Positions 16,866 to 24,945 of a DNA stretch of 59,006 bases are shown in pieces. How positions within the stretch are numbered: position 1 is the first letter of the stretch; each line of letters starts with the position of its first letter. The stretch covers positions 1-59,006 of the forward strand of contig JAHJLB010000047.1 of the NCBI GenBank assembly GCA_018822105.1. The letters are read 5' to 3'. Both the position numbers and the translations under genes were made by a program. The DNA comes from Pseudomonadota bacterium (GTDB lineage Bacteria > Desulfobacterota > Desulfovibrionia > Desulfovibrionales > Desulfovibrionaceae). The notes under the pieces were generated by a model, which did not search any database, had not been told where the DNA came from, and worked only from the letters and a program-made list of their open reading frames with translations.

Positions 16866-17054
16866 ATGGGCTACAAGGTTACTGTCGACAACGACAAGTG
16901 CATCGGCGACGGCGAGTGCGTGGACGTTTGCCCGGTGGAAGTCTACGAGCTGCAGGATGGCAAAGCCGTTCCCGTGAACATGGAAGAGTGCCTGGGCTGC
17001 GAGTCCTGCGTGGAAGTCTGCGAGCAGGACGCCATCGTCATCGAAGAAGAATAG
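16866..17054 (+). CDS. Ferredoxin, two clusters, Asp replacing the second Cys ligand of cluster I
   Basis: The 62-residue protein has cluster I as C-x2-D-x2-C-x3-C-P (CIGDGECVDVCP, about 11-22) and cluster II complete as C-x2-C-x2-C-x3-C (CLGCESCVEVC, about 41-51). An Asp in the second position is known from Desulfovibrio africanus ferredoxin III, where that cluster interconverts between [3Fe-4S] and [4Fe-4S] and can bind other metals. The sequence is very like that protein. It probably carries electrons for pyruvate oxidation or hydrogenases. It has its own promoter and a strong terminator, so expression as a single abundant message is likely. Confidence 0.95.
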   Translation: MGYKVTVDNDKCIGDGECVDVCPVEVYELQDGKAVPVNMEECLGCESCVEVCEQDAIVIEEE

Positions 17055-17180
17055 CGTTCATCAGCTTCGGCTGAGGCGACGGGGGCGGCGCGCGCCGCTC
17101 CCGTCCATCGTACACGCCGCGCCGCGCGGGCTTCTGCCCTCCGCAGCGCAGAGCGCCCGCCTGCAGGTGGCGGCCCTGGC

Positions 17181-17202
17181 GCCGGGAACCCCCGGCTTTT
17201 TT
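17181..17202 (+). terminator. Rho-independent terminator after the ferredoxin gene
   Basis: GCCGGG and CCCGGC pair around AACC, followed by TTTTTT. It stands 126 bases after the stop. The intervening bases are GC-rich and hold no gene. Confidence 0.85.
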
Positions 17203-17314
17203 GTATGCGCCGGCCCCCTTTACAGAGGCCCGGCGCCGACGCATATTTCCCCTGACGCCGCCCTCAGTCCGGAGGCCGGCCTTCAACACGGCGAATTCTC
17301 TTGAGGAGTCCCGC

Positions 17315-18238
17315 ATGGCCTTGGAGTTCAGCGAATTTTTCAAGAAGTATGGGGCGATCATCAGCGAGGCCGACCAGGTCTTCAACACCGTGCGCGCGCG
17401 CTTCTCCGAGAATGTGCGCTGCGAAAAGGGCTGCAGCGACTGCTGCCACGCCCTCTTCGACCTGACCCTGGTGGAGGCCCTGTACCTGAACGCGGCCTTC
17501 ACGGCCCGGTTCAAGGGCAAGGAGCGCACCAGCGTGCTGGAGCGCGCCGACGAGGCCGACCGGCTGGTGCACCGCCTGAAGCGCGACGCCTACAAGGCCG
17601 TGCAGGACGGCAAGAACGCCCAGGACATCCTGCTGGAGATGTCCAAGGTCAAGGTGCGCTGCCCGCTCCTGGACGACCAGGGGCTGTGCCTGATGTACGA
17701 CATGCGCCCCGTCACCTGCCGCATCTACGGCGTGCCCACGGCCATCGGCGGCGAGGCCCACACCTGCGGCAGGTCCGCCTTTGAAAAGGGCGTGGCCTAC
17801 CCCACGGTCTACCTGGACCGCATCCAGGACCGCCTCTACGCCCTGAGCCACGAGCTGGCCGCGGGCCTGAACTCGCGCTACAAGGGCCTGGGCGAGGTCC
17901 TGGTGCCCGTGTCCCTAGCGCTGCTGACCGAATACTCCGAGGACTACCTGGGCATCAAGAAGCCCCAGGCCGCCAAGGCCGCGCCCCGGGCCGAAGAAGG
18001 CGCCGCCAAGCCTGGCCTGGCCGCCAAGCTTGCCGCCAAGGCCCAGGCCAAGGCGGGCAAGGGGCTGGCGGAGTGCTCCGGCTGCTCCCCGGAAACCAAG
18101 CAGGGCGGCTGTGCGGGCTGCGCGCCCAAGAGCTTCACCATCGGCCAGGCGCCGGAAAGGCCGGCCAGAAAGCCCGCGGCCAAGAAGCCTGCGGCTCCCG
18201 GCAAGAAGCCCGTCGCTGCGAAAAAGGCCAAAGGCTAG
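17315..18238 (+). CDS. YkgJ-family cysteine cluster protein with Lys/Ala-rich tail
   Basis: The 307-residue protein has the YkgJ pattern: C-x3-C-x2-CC (CEKGCSDCC, about 37-45), then CPLLDDQGLC and RPVTCRIYGVP, which together bind a metal or Fe-S cluster. The biochemical role of this family is unsettled. Beyond residue 225 lies an unusual extension: an Ala/Lys-rich helix, a second Cys group (ECSGC...GGCAGC, about 255-275), and a basic Pro/Lys/Ala tail. ATG 17315 follows TTGAGGAG. It heads a run of five same-strand genes with short gaps (6, 34, 20 and 5 bases), probably one operon. Confidence 0.85.
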   Translation: MALEFSEFFKKYGAIISEADQVFNTVRARFSENVRCEKGCSDCCHALFDLTLVEALYLNAAFTARFKGKERTSVLERADEADRLVHRLKRDAYKAVQDGKNAQDILLEMSKVKVRCPLLDDQGLCLMYDMRPVTCRIYGVPTAIGGEAHTCGRSAFEKGVAYPTVYLDRIQDRLYALSHELAAGLNSRYKGLGEVLVPVSLALLTEYSEDYLGIKKPQAAKAAPRAEEGAAKPGLAAKLAAKAQAKAGKGLAECSGCSPETKQGGCAGCAPKSFTIGQAPERPARKPAAKKPAAPGKKPVAAKKAKG

Positions 18239-18244
18239 GGCGCC

Positions 18245-18598
18245 ATGGAACAGATGTACACCTCGGAGCAGGTCGAGGAACAGAAGCGCGCCATGTACGA
18301 GCGCATGACGCCCCGGCGCAGGCGCTTTGTGGACCGCATCGGCTACGAGAACTGGGACCCCTTCCAGGCCCCCTTTGACCCCATCGACATCCGCAAGGAC
18401 CGCATGGGCCTGACCAACCATGAACTTTTGCACATGTACTTCAAGACCCTGCCAGGGATTCCGGACCCGGACTACATGCAGACCCTGACCGAGTTCATGG
18501 TCCTGCTGGTGATGAACATCGAGAAGGTCCGGCCCATCCTGGAGTTCAGCGACTGGTACAACGCCCTGCTGAGAGAGCGCGGCGTCACCCTGAAATAA
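18245..18598 (+). CDS. Conserved hypothetical protein, acidic/basic helical
   Basis: The 117-residue soluble protein has no recognised domain. Visible pieces are a charged N-terminal helix (EQVEEQKRAMYERM), a basic patch (PRRRRF), a segment DPFQAPFDPIDIRKD and a helical C-terminal half (MQTLTEFMVLLVMNIEKV). I have no function for it. The 6-base gap to the YkgJ gene, 34 bases to the TPR gene and host-like codon use support a real gene in this operon. Confidence 0.7.
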   Translation: MEQMYTSEQVEEQKRAMYERMTPRRRRFVDRIGYENWDPFQAPFDPIDIRKDRMGLTNHELLHMYFKTLPGIPDPDYMQTLTEFMVLLVMNIEKVRPILEFSDWYNALLRERGVTLK

Positions 18599-18632
18599 CA
18601 GCGCCCCCCGGCGCGGAGCGGAGAATAACGCC

Positions 18633-19265
18633 ATGAGCGAAGAGCCGAAGTACAACAACGTCGACGAGTATATCCAGCACCTGAAGGAACAGCTCATGGC
18701 CAACGCGGAGTGCGGCAACACGCACTACAACCTGGGCGTGGCCTACCTGTCCAAGCGCGAGTTCATGGACGCCGAGCGCTGCTTCCGCGAGGCCGTGGCC
18801 AATTCGCCCAAGATGGCCGAGGCCTATGTGCAGATGGGCGGCATCTGCCTGGAGCGCGGCGACCTGGAAGGCTGCCTGAGCTTCAACCGCCTGGCCGCCC
18901 AGCAGCGCCCGTTCTTCGCCGTGCCCTGGGGCAACATCGGCTTCGTGCTCCTGCAACTGGGCGATTCCGAAAAGGCCATCCCGGCCCTGCAGAAGGCCAT
19001 CAAGTACGACCCGACCTTCGTGCAGGCCCTGGCCACCCTGGGCAGCGCGCATTTCTCCCGCGGCGAGATGGACGACGCCCTGGTCAATCTCAAGAAGGCC
19101 GTGGAGCTGCAGCCCAAGTTCGGCCCGGCCTGGAACAACCTGGCCCTGGTCCAGGCCGAGTTGGGCAGCTGGGCCGAGGCCGCCGAGTCGGTGAAGATGG
19201 CCCAGGCCTCCGGCTATGACGTGCCGCAGGTCTTGCTCGACGAGATCGCCGCGAAATTGAAGTAA
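18633..19265 (+). CDS. Tetratricopeptide repeat protein
   Basis: The 210-residue soluble protein consists of about five TPR units from residue 25 on, e.g. THYNLGVAYLSKREFMDAERCF, AYVQMGGICLERGDLEGCL, PWGNIGFVLLQLGDSEKAI, ALATLGSAHFSRGEMDDAL and AWNNLALVQAELGSWAEA. There is no signal peptide or membrane helix, so it is a cytoplasmic scaffold. The partner is unknown; position suggests the neighbouring YkgJ or HEAT proteins. Confidence 0.88.
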   Translation: MSEEPKYNNVDEYIQHLKEQLMANAECGNTHYNLGVAYLSKREFMDAERCFREAVANSPKMAEAYVQMGGICLERGDLEGCLSFNRLAAQQRPFFAVPWGNIGFVLLQLGDSEKAIPALQKAIKYDPTFVQALATLGSAHFSRGEMDDALVNLKKAVELQPKFGPAWNNLALVQAELGSWAEAAESVKMAQASGYDVPQVLLDEIAAKLK

Positions 19266-19285
19266 GCGCGGCTGCCGGAGGGCGC

Positions 19286-20011
19286 ATGGCCCACTCCCGC
19301 GACCTCAAGCGCGCCCTGCGCGACATCCTGTCTGGGGACGGCTGGGCCGAGGGCCTGGCCGGACTCGACGGGGTGCCCGCGCGCCGCCTCACCGGACCCC
19401 TGTTCTCCCTGCTCCTGGACCCCTCTGCGGTTGTGCGCTGGCGCGCGGTGCAGGCCTTTGGCCGCACCGTGGCCCGCATGGCCGAAAGCCCCCCCGCCGA
19501 GCATGCCCCCGGCCAGGGCCTGGAGGCCGCCCGCGTGGTCCTGCGCCAGTGCATCTGGCGGCTGAACGAGGAATCCGGCGGCGTGGGCTGGGGCGTACCC
19601 GAGGCCCTGGGCGAGACCCTGGCCCGGCACCGGCGGCTGGCCTTGGAGTTCCACCGCGTACTGGCCTCCTATGTCCGCGAGGAAGAGCACGGCGAGGGCA
19701 ACAGCCTGGACCACGTGCCCCTGCGCCGGGGCGTCTACTGGGCCTTGGGCCGCCTGGCCCAGGAGCACCCGGACCTGCTGGCGCAGGAGATTTCCACCCT
19801 CCGGGCCGGGCTGGAGGAGGACGACGGCGCCTGCCGGGGCCTGGCGGCCTGGACCCTGGGCCTTCTGGGGGCCGGGGCCCAGGCGCCCGCCCTGGAGGCT
19901 CTGCGCGGCGACATGGCCGAGGTGGAGCTCTTCCGCGAGGGGGAGCTCCATGCCACAACGGTGGGCGCCCTGGCGGACGAGGCCCTGGAGCGGCTGGCAA
20001 GGCGGGGCTGA
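19286..20011 (+). CDS. HEAT-repeat-like protein of the DVU0298 type
   Basis: The 241-residue helical protein has the pattern WRAVQAFGRTVARMAE, RQCIWRLNEESGG-GWGVPEALGE, then EEHGEGNSLDH..LRRGVYWALGRLAQ. I recognise this as the DVU0298 family of Desulfovibrio, made of HEAT-type repeats. No catalytic residues are evident and no function is established. It starts 20 bases after the TPR gene in the same run and ends 5 bases before the next small gene. Confidence 0.8.
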   Translation: MAHSRDLKRALRDILSGDGWAEGLAGLDGVPARRLTGPLFSLLLDPSAVVRWRAVQAFGRTVARMAESPPAEHAPGQGLEAARVVLRQCIWRLNEESGGVGWGVPEALGETLARHRRLALEFHRVLASYVREEEHGEGNSLDHVPLRRGVYWALGRLAQEHPDLLAQEISTLRAGLEEDDGACRGLAAWTLGLLGAGAQAPALEALRGDMAEVELFREGELHATTVGALADEALERLARRG

Positions 20012-20016
20012 GACGG

Positions 20017-20409
20017 ATGGCGGCCCTGCGCACGGTTCAGGAAGACCGCGGCCTGGAGCGGGAACGCGCCGCCCGCGAAACGCTCCGGCGGCTCGGGGAG
20101 CGGGCGCGCAGCCATGATTTTTCAGGCTTCTGCCCCCTTGGGCGGGCGGCATTTCTCCTGGTCTTTTTCGGGGAGCTTGCCCTGCGCTGGCTGTCGGGCC
20201 AGCCGGAGCCCGGGGACTCCAGCCTCCCGCTGCTGCACGGCTTCCTGGCCTGGGGCGCGGCCGCCCTCTTCCGCCGGCTGGTGGACGTGCTGCACGGGCT
20301 TTTGTGCGCAGGCGGCGGAGGCAAAGCGCCCGGCCTGCGCTTCCCGCGCAATTCTCTGTTGACAACCAGGGGTGCTTGGCTTAAACGAATCTTCCTTCGA
20401 GCAAAATAG
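20017..20409 (+). CDS. Small putative membrane protein, start of tRNA-Val unit overlaps its end
   Basis: The predicted 130-residue protein has an N-terminal charged helix (DRGLERERAARETLRRLGERAR), two hydrophobic stretches (AAFLLVFFGELALRWL, about 48-63; a weaker one at 72-97) and a basic tail. I recognise no family. The gap to the HEAT gene is 5 bases. However, its last 17 codons overlap the tRNA-Val promoter, and its stop codon shares bases with the tRNA 5' end. Either the tail is unconserved or the frame is fortuitous. Confidence 0.4.
   Translation: MAALRTVQEDRGLERERAARETLRRLGERARSHDFSGFCPLGRAAFLLVFFGELALRWLSGQPEPGDSSLPLLHGFLAWGAAALFRRLVDVLHGLLCAGGGGKAPGLRFPRNSLLTTRGAWLKRIFLRAK
20359..20387 (+). 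promoter_or_regulatory. Sigma-70-type promoter of tRNA-Val
   Basis: TTGACA (20359-20364) and TAAACG (20382-20387) are 17 bases apart, the same architecture as the tRNA-Arg promoter. The -10 box ends 20 bases before the tRNA. Confidence 0.75.
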
Positions 20410-20484
20410 GCGCGTAGCTCAGTTGGTTAGAGCACTTGCTCGACACGCAAGGGGTCAGGAGTTCAAGTCTCCTCGTGCCTACCA
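20408..20484 (+). tRNA. tRNA-Val (anticodon GAC), CCA encoded, C33 in the anticodon loop
   Basis: Acceptor AGGCGCG pairs with CGTGCCT (one G-U), D stem GCTC/GAGC, anticodon stem CTTGC/GCAAG, loop T-C-GAC-A-C, T stem AGGAG/CTCCT with loop TTCAAGT, discriminator A and encoded CCA (20482-20484). Anticodon GAC reads GUC/GUU. Position 33, almost always U, is C here. A promoter and a terminator surround it. Confidence 0.93.
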
Positions 20485-20491
20485 TATTCGC

Positions 20492-20527
20492 GGAACGGGA
20501 GGCCCAGGCGCCTCCCGTTCCTGTTTC
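20492..20527 (+). terminator. Rho-independent terminator after tRNA-Val
   Basis: GGAACGGGAGGC and GCCTCCCGTTCC pair around a short loop, followed by TGTTTC. The T tract is short but the stem is long and nearly perfect. Confidence 0.8.
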
Positions 20528-20585
20528 AGCCGCCGGGCCGGGCGTGTGACAGCGCCGTGCCGGGCCCATCCAAGGAGCCAAAGCC

Positions 20586-22532
20586 GTGCAACCTGCCAGA
20601 CAGATCGAAGTCGCCGGCCAGCAAGTATCCGTCGAGGCGGGCGCGACCTGCGCCGACGCCCTGAAGCTTGGCCTCTCCGGCAAGCAGTTCAAGAACGCCG
20701 TGCTGGCCCGCTGCAATGATACCCTGCTCGATCTTGCGGCGCCCATCCCGGCGGACTGCGCCGAGCTGTCCGCCGTGTCCGCCGACACCCCCGAAGGCCT
20801 CGTAGTCATCCGCCACTCCACCGCCCACCTCATGGCCGAGGCGGTGAAGAAGCTCTTCCCCGCGGCCAAGGTGACCATCGGGCCCGCCGTGGAGAACGGC
20901 TTCTACTACGATTTCGACTTCGAGCGCCCCTTCACGCCCGAGGACCTGGAGGCCATCGAGGCCGAGATGGTCCGGAGCGTGGGCGCGGACAAGCCCTTCG
21001 CCTGCGAGGTCATGACCAGCGCCGAGGCGCGCGAGCGCTTTGCGGCCCAGGGCGAGACCTACAAGGTGGAGCTCATCGACGATTTGGCCGTGCCCACGGT
21101 GTCGGTGTACACCCAGGGCGCGTTCTCCGACCTCTGCCGGGGGCCCCACGTGCCGCGCACGGGCCTTCTGAAGGCCTTCAAGCTGACCTCCGTGGCCGGG
21201 GCCTACTGGCGCGGCGACGAGAAGAACCCGCAACTCCAGCGCATCTACGGCACGGCCTGGGCCAGCCCCAAGGAGCTCAAGCAGTACCTGGACCGCCTGG
21301 AGGAGGCCAAGAAGCGCGACCACCGCAAGCTGGGCGTGGCCCTCGACCTGTTCAGCTTCCACGAGGACGTGGGCGGCGGCATGGTCCTCTGGCACCCCAA
21401 CGGCGCACTGGTGCGCGCCATCCTGGAGGACTTCGAGCGCAAGGAGCACCTCAAGCGCGGCTACCAGTTCGTCCAGGGCCCGCTCATCCTCAAGCGGGAA
21501 TTGTGGGAGAAGAGCGGCCACTACGACAACTACCGCGAGAACATGTACTTCACCGAGATCGACGAGCAGGCCTACGGCATCAAGCCCATGAACTGCCTGT
21601 CGCACATGCTCATCTACAAGAGCCGCCTGAAAAGCTACCGCGACCTGCCCCAGCGCTACTTCGAGCTGGGCGTGGTGCACCGCCACGAGAAGAGCGGCGT
21701 GCTGCACGGGCTCTTGCGCGTGCGCTCCTTCACCCAGGACGACGCCCACATCCTCTGCCGCCCGGACCAGCTGCGCGAGGAGATCATCGGCGTGATCCGG
21801 TTCGTGCGCGACGTCATGGACATCTTCTGCTTCGACTTCGAGGCCGAGATCAGCACCCGCCCCGAGAAGAGCATCGGCGCGGACGAGGACTGGGAGCGCG
21901 CCACGGACGCCCTCAAGGACGCCCTGGAGCACATGGGCATGCCCTACGGCATCAACGCAGGCGACGGCGCCTTCTACGGCCCCAAGATCGACATCAAGAT
22001 CAAGGACGCCCTGGAGCGCCGCTGGCAGTGCGCCACGGTGCAGTGCGACTTCACCCTGCCCGAGCGCTTCGACCTCTCCTACGTGGGCGAGGACGGCGCG
22101 CGCCACCGCCCGGTGATGCTGCACCGCGTCATCCTGGGCTCCATCGAAAGATTCATGGGCGTACTCATCGAGCATTTCTCCGGGGCCTTCCCGGTCTGGC
22201 TGGCGCCGACGCAGGCGCGCATCCTCACCGTCACCGACGCCCAGAACGGCCATGCCGAAAAAGTCTTGCGGTTTTTGCAGGAACAGGGCATACGCGCCGA
22301 AGCGGATCTGCGGAATGAGAAGCTCGGCTACAAGGTGCGCGAGGCGCAGCTTGACCGGATCCCCTACATGCTCATAGTTGGAGACAAGGAAGTGGAAGCC
22401 GACGGCGTCAACGTGCGTGTGCGCGGAGGTGCTGATGTCGGATTTGTGCCGCTTGTCGAGGCTGCCCGGATTGTCCGCGAGGCGGCTCAAGAACCATTCA
22501 AGCGCGGAGGGATGAGCTATAGCTTTTCCTAG
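20586..22532 (+). CDS. thrS: Threonyl-tRNA synthetase
   Basis: The 648-residue class II synthetase has a TGS domain (1-60), the editing domain with HxxxH as HSTAHL (about 78-83) and a zinc catalytic core. Core elements are [21 protein letters not shown], the motif 2 segment [30 protein letters not shown] with its zinc ligands, and motif 3 in [13 protein letters not shown]-terminal anticodon domain follows. It starts at GTG 20586 after CAAGGAG. It heads the thrS-infC-rpmI-rplT-pheS-pheT block. Its last 14 bases overlap the predicted infC start. No T-box or other leader structure precedes it. Confidence 0.97.
   Translation: MQPARQIEVAGQQVSVEAGATCADALKLGLSGKQFKNAVLARCNDTLLDLAAPIPADCAELSAVSADTPEGLVVIRHSTAHLMAEAVKKLFPAAKVTIGPAVENGFYYDFDFERPFTPEDLEAIEAEMVRSVGADKPFACEVMTSAEARERFAAQGETYKVELIDDLAVPTVSVYTQGAFSDLCRGPHVPRTGLLKAFKLTSVAGAYWRGDEKNPQLQRIYGTAWASPKELKQYLDRLEEAKKRDHRKLGVALDLFSFHEDVGGGMVLWHPNGALVRAILEDFERKEHLKRGYQFVQGPLILKRELWEKSGHYDNYRENMYFTEIDEQAYGIKPMNCLSHMLIYKSRLKSYRDLPQRYFELGVVHRHEKSGVLHGLLRVRSFTQDDAHILCRPDQLREEIIGVIRFVRDVMDIFCFDFEAEISTRPEKSIGADEDWERATDALKDALEHMGMPYGINAGDGAFYGPKIDIKIKDALERRWQCATVQCDFTLPERFDLSYVGEDGARHRPVMLHRVILGSIERFMGVLIEHFSGAFPVWLAPTQARILTVTDAQNGHAEKVLRFLQEQGIRAEADLRNEKLGYKVREAQLDRIPYMLIVGDKEVEADGVNVRVRGGADVGFVPLVEAARIVREAAQEPFKRGGMSYSFS
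22506..22521 (+). promoter_or_regulatory. Ribosome-binding site and AUA start region of infC inside thrS
   Basis: GGAGGG (22506-22511) lies seven bases before ATA (22519-22521). In the infC frame there is a stop at 22513-22515, and no ATG, GTG or TTG until 22597, where about 26 conserved residues would be lost. ATA is thus the only start-like codon that keeps the N-terminal domain. Confidence 0.7.
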
Positions 22533-23064
22533 ACGGCAGGACCAGCATCCCAAGGATGATGGCGTCCGCCGAAACGAGCGGATACGTATTCCCCAGGTGC
22601 GCGTGGTCGATGACGAGAGCACGCAGCTCGGAATCATGGCGACTTCAGAGGCCTTGGCGCTGGCGCAGAGCAAGGGGCTTGACCTTGTCGAGGTTTCGCC
22701 CAACGCCGACCCACCGGTCTGTCGCATCATGGACTACGGTAAGTTCAAGTACGAGCAGCAGAAGCGTCAACAGGAAGCCAAGAAGAAACAGACGGTCATT
22801 CAGATCAAGGAAGTCAAGTTCCGGCCCAAGACCGATGAGCATGACTACCAGACCAAGCTGAAGCACATCCGCCGTTTCCTGGAGGAGGGCGACCGCTGCA
22901 AGGTGGCCGTGTTCTTCAGGGGCCGCGAGATCGTCCACAAGGACCGCGGCCAGATCATGCTCGACCGGGTGGTCGTGGACACCCAGGACATCGCCAAGGT
23001 GGAGCAGCCCTCCATCTCCGAGGGGCGCACCCTGGTGATGATGCTGACCCCGGTCAGGAAATAG
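22519..23064 (+). CDS. infC: Translation initiation factor IF-3, predicted AUA start
   Basis: From ATA 22519 the protein has 181 residues, matching the usual length (about 180). The N-terminal segment holds [17 protein letters not shown] (about 17-33), then [25 protein letters not shown], and the C-terminal domain KEVKFRP...HD...[15 protein letters not shown]-3 blocks subunit joining and rejects non-standard starts. In many bacteria infC itself uses AUU or another rare start, so that IF-3 represses its own synthesis; AUA here would fit that feedback, which is an inference. A GTG at 22597 would remove the conserved N-terminus. Confidence 0.92.
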   Translation: MAFPRRQDQHPKDDGVRRNERIRIPQVRVVDDESTQLGIMATSEALALAQSKGLDLVEVSPNADPPVCRIMDYGKFKYEQQKRQQEAKKKQTVIQIKEVKFRPKTDEHDYQTKLKHIRRFLEEGDRCKVAVFFRGREIVHKDRGQIMLDRVVVDTQDIAKVEQPSISEGRTLVMMLTPVRK

Positions 23065-23134
23065 CGCCGGTCCGTCAACAACGATAGACACCGCGCCTGC
23101 CGAGAGGGCGCGTGTTGATTTGAGGAGGAAAACC

Positions 23135-23332
23135 ATGCCCAAGATGAAGACCAACCGCAGCGCCGCCAAGCGCTTCACCAGCATCGGCAACGGCAAGTTC
23201 AAGCGCCGCCGCCAGAACCTGCGCCACATCCTGACCAAGAAGGGCGCCAAGCGTAAGCGCCGCCTGGGCCAGAGCACGCTGGTGGACGCCTCCAACATGG
23301 ACGCCGTCAGGCGCTTGCTGCCCTACGGCTAG
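23135..23332 (+). CDS. rpmI: 50S ribosomal protein L35
   Basis: The 65-residue basic protein has the L35 pattern [13 protein letters not shown], then [14 protein letters not shown] and KRKRRLG. It is part of the large subunit. ATG 23135 follows TTTGAGGAGG at 23119-23128. It lies 70 bases after infC and 76 bases before rplT, the standard IF3-L35-L20 operon. L20 usually represses this operon post-transcriptionally; I did not identify its RNA target here. Confidence 0.97.
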   Translation: MPKMKTNRSAAKRFTSIGNGKFKRRRQNLRHILTKKGAKRKRRLGQSTLVDASNMDAVRRLLPYG

Positions 23333-23408
23333 ACTGACCGACACACCAACGAACGTGCCGTCCGGGCTTTGAACCGGGCGTGCCTGAAACGCATTCGGAG
23401 GAATTGCA

Positions 23409-23753
23409 ATGAGAGTTAAGCGCGGAGTTGCCGGCCACCGTCGGCACAAGAAGTACCTGAAGATGGCCAAGGGCTATATCGGCGCAGGCAGCCGCCTGTA
23501 CCGCACCGCCCGCGAGCGCGTCGAGCGCGCCCTGTGTTTCGCCTTCCGCGACCGCAAGCAGAAGAAGCGCGACTTCCGCCGCCTGTGGATCGTGCGCATC
23601 AACGCCGCGGCGCGCATCAACGGCGTGTCGTACAGCCGCTTCATCAACGGCCTGTCCAAGGCTGAAATCGGCATCAACCGCAAGATGCTGGCCGACCTGG
23701 CCGTGCGCGAACCCGCCGTTTTCGCCCAGATCGCCCAGGCGGCCAAGGCGTAA
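23409..23753 (+). CDS. rplT: 50S ribosomal protein L20
   Basis: The 114-residue protein begins [23 protein letters not shown], the typical basic L20 N-terminal extension, then [22 protein letters not shown] and the globular C-terminal part [25 protein letters not shown]. It binds 23S rRNA early in assembly. GGAGG lies 8 bases before ATG 23409. It is 5 bases before the pheS start, so the ribosomal and synthetase genes are probably co-transcribed. Confidence 0.97.
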   Translation: MRVKRGVAGHRRHKKYLKMAKGYIGAGSRLYRTARERVERALCFAFRDRKQKKRDFRRLWIVRINAAARINGVSYSRFINGLSKAEIGINRKMLADLAVREPAVFAQIAQAAKA

Positions 23754-23758
23754 GGTCC

Positions 23759-24811
23759 GTGAACGAGACGCTGAAGTCCTTCCTGGAAGGACTCGATGGC
23801 CTGACCCTGGAGTGCGAAGCGCGCCGGGGTCAGGCTTGCAGTTTGAAGGACCTGGACGCCTTGCGCGTGGAGTTCCTGGGCCGCAAGGGCAAGCTGGCCG
23901 AGGCCATGACCGCCCTTGTCCGCATGGGGCCCGAGGAAAAGCCCGTTGCCGGCCGCAAGGCCAACGAGGTCAAGGCCGAGCTCACGGCGCTTCTGGAGTC
24001 CCGCCAGGCGGAGCTCGAGGCCGCAGGCGCCCAGGGCGCCCTGGCCGGGTTCGACCCCAGCCTGCCGGGCCGCCGGCCCGCGCCGGGCTCGCTGCACCCC
24101 GTGACCCTGGCCATGCAGGAGATCTGCGAGGTCCTGACCGGCCTGGGCTTCGAGGTGGTGGCCGGCCCAGAGGTGGAGAACGACTGGAACAACTTCGAGG
24201 CCCTGAACATGCCCCCGGACCACCCGGCCCGCGACATGCAGGACACCCTCTACATCTCCGACTCCGTCGTCCTGCGCACGCATACCTCGCCCCTGCAGGT
24301 GCGCACCATGCTCTCCCGCAGGCCGCCGGTGGCGGTCATCGCTCCGGGGAAGGTCTACCGCCGCGACTCGGATATCACCCACACGCCCATGTTCCACCAG
24401 ATCGAGGGCCTGCTGGTGGACAAGAGCGTCAGCATGGCCGACCTGCGCGGCACGCTCACGGCCTTTGTGCGCCAGCTCTTCTCGGCGGACACCAGGGTGC
24501 GCTTCCGCCCCAGCTTCTTCCCCTTCACCGAGCCCAGCGCCGAGGTGGACATCTCCTGCATGCTCTGCGGCGGCTCGGGCTACATCAAGACCGACCCCTG
24601 CCGCGTGTGCAAGAAGACCGGCTGGGTGGAGATCCTGGGCTGCGGCATGGTGGACCCCAACGTCTTCCGCGCCGTGGGCTACGATCCCGAAGAGTTCACC
24701 GGCTTCGCCTTCGGCCTGGGCGTGGAGCGCGTGGCCATGCTCAAGTACGGCATCGGCGATCTGCGCATGTTCTTTGAGAACGACGTGCGCTTCCTCGAAC
24801 AGTTTTCGTAA
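23759..24811 (+). CDS. pheS: Phenylalanyl-tRNA synthetase alpha subunit
   Basis: The 350-residue class II catalytic subunit has an N-terminal coiled-coil (about 1-90), then [13 protein letters not shown], the motif 2 region [12 protein letters not shown] and [21 protein letters not shown], and motif 3 [18 protein letters not shown] near the C-terminus. It forms an alpha2-beta2 enzyme with PheT. It starts at GTG 23759 only 5 bases after rplT. A Cys-rich insertion ([18 protein letters not shown]) forms a possible zinc site, as in many bacterial PheS. Confidence 0.96.
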   Translation: MNETLKSFLEGLDGLTLECEARRGQACSLKDLDALRVEFLGRKGKLAEAMTALVRMGPEEKPVAGRKANEVKAELTALLESRQAELEAAGAQGALAGFDPSLPGRRPAPGSLHPVTLAMQEICEVLTGLGFEVVAGPEVENDWNNFEALNMPPDHPARDMQDTLYISDSVVLRTHTSPLQVRTMLSRRPPVAVIAPGKVYRRDSDITHTPMFHQIEGLLVDKSVSMADLRGTLTAFVRQLFSADTRVRFRPSFFPFTEPSAEVDISCMLCGGSGYIKTDPCRVCKKTGWVEILGCGMVDPNVFRAVGYDPEEFTGFAFGLGVERVAMLKYGIGDLRMFFENDVRFLEQFS

Positions 24812-24890
24812 ACGCCAAGCCCCGCGACCCAGGTCCAGGCCCGGAGCGCTTCCGGCAGCCGCGGGGCCAGGGGGGCGGGGCGTTTTTCTT
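24810..24890 (+). terminator. Terminator-like nested hairpin between pheS and pheT
   Basis: AAACGCC (from 24810) pairs with GGCGTTT, and an inner CCCCGCG pairs with CGCGGGG, enclosing about 45 bases. The structure is followed by TTTTTCTT (24883-24890). It lies between two subunits of one enzyme, 55 bases before the pheT ATG. It could be an attenuator or a partial terminator that sets the subunit ratio, or a stable element for mRNA processing. Confidence 0.6.
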
Positions 24891-24945
24891 CCACCGGGGC
24901 TCCCCCATCCGGGACTAGGGCCCGCAAGGCTTCGACGAGGCGCAT

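Noticed and set aside
20528-20585. T-box or amino-acid attenuator leaders before thrS, proS or pheS
   Set aside because: The leaders are too short (thrS, pheS) or lack T-box signatures and leader peptides (proS).
20526-22730. A 734-codon minus-strand open frame opposite thrS
   Set aside because: Mirror of a well-supported synthetase gene, rich in Val/Leu/Gly/His, with no family motif.
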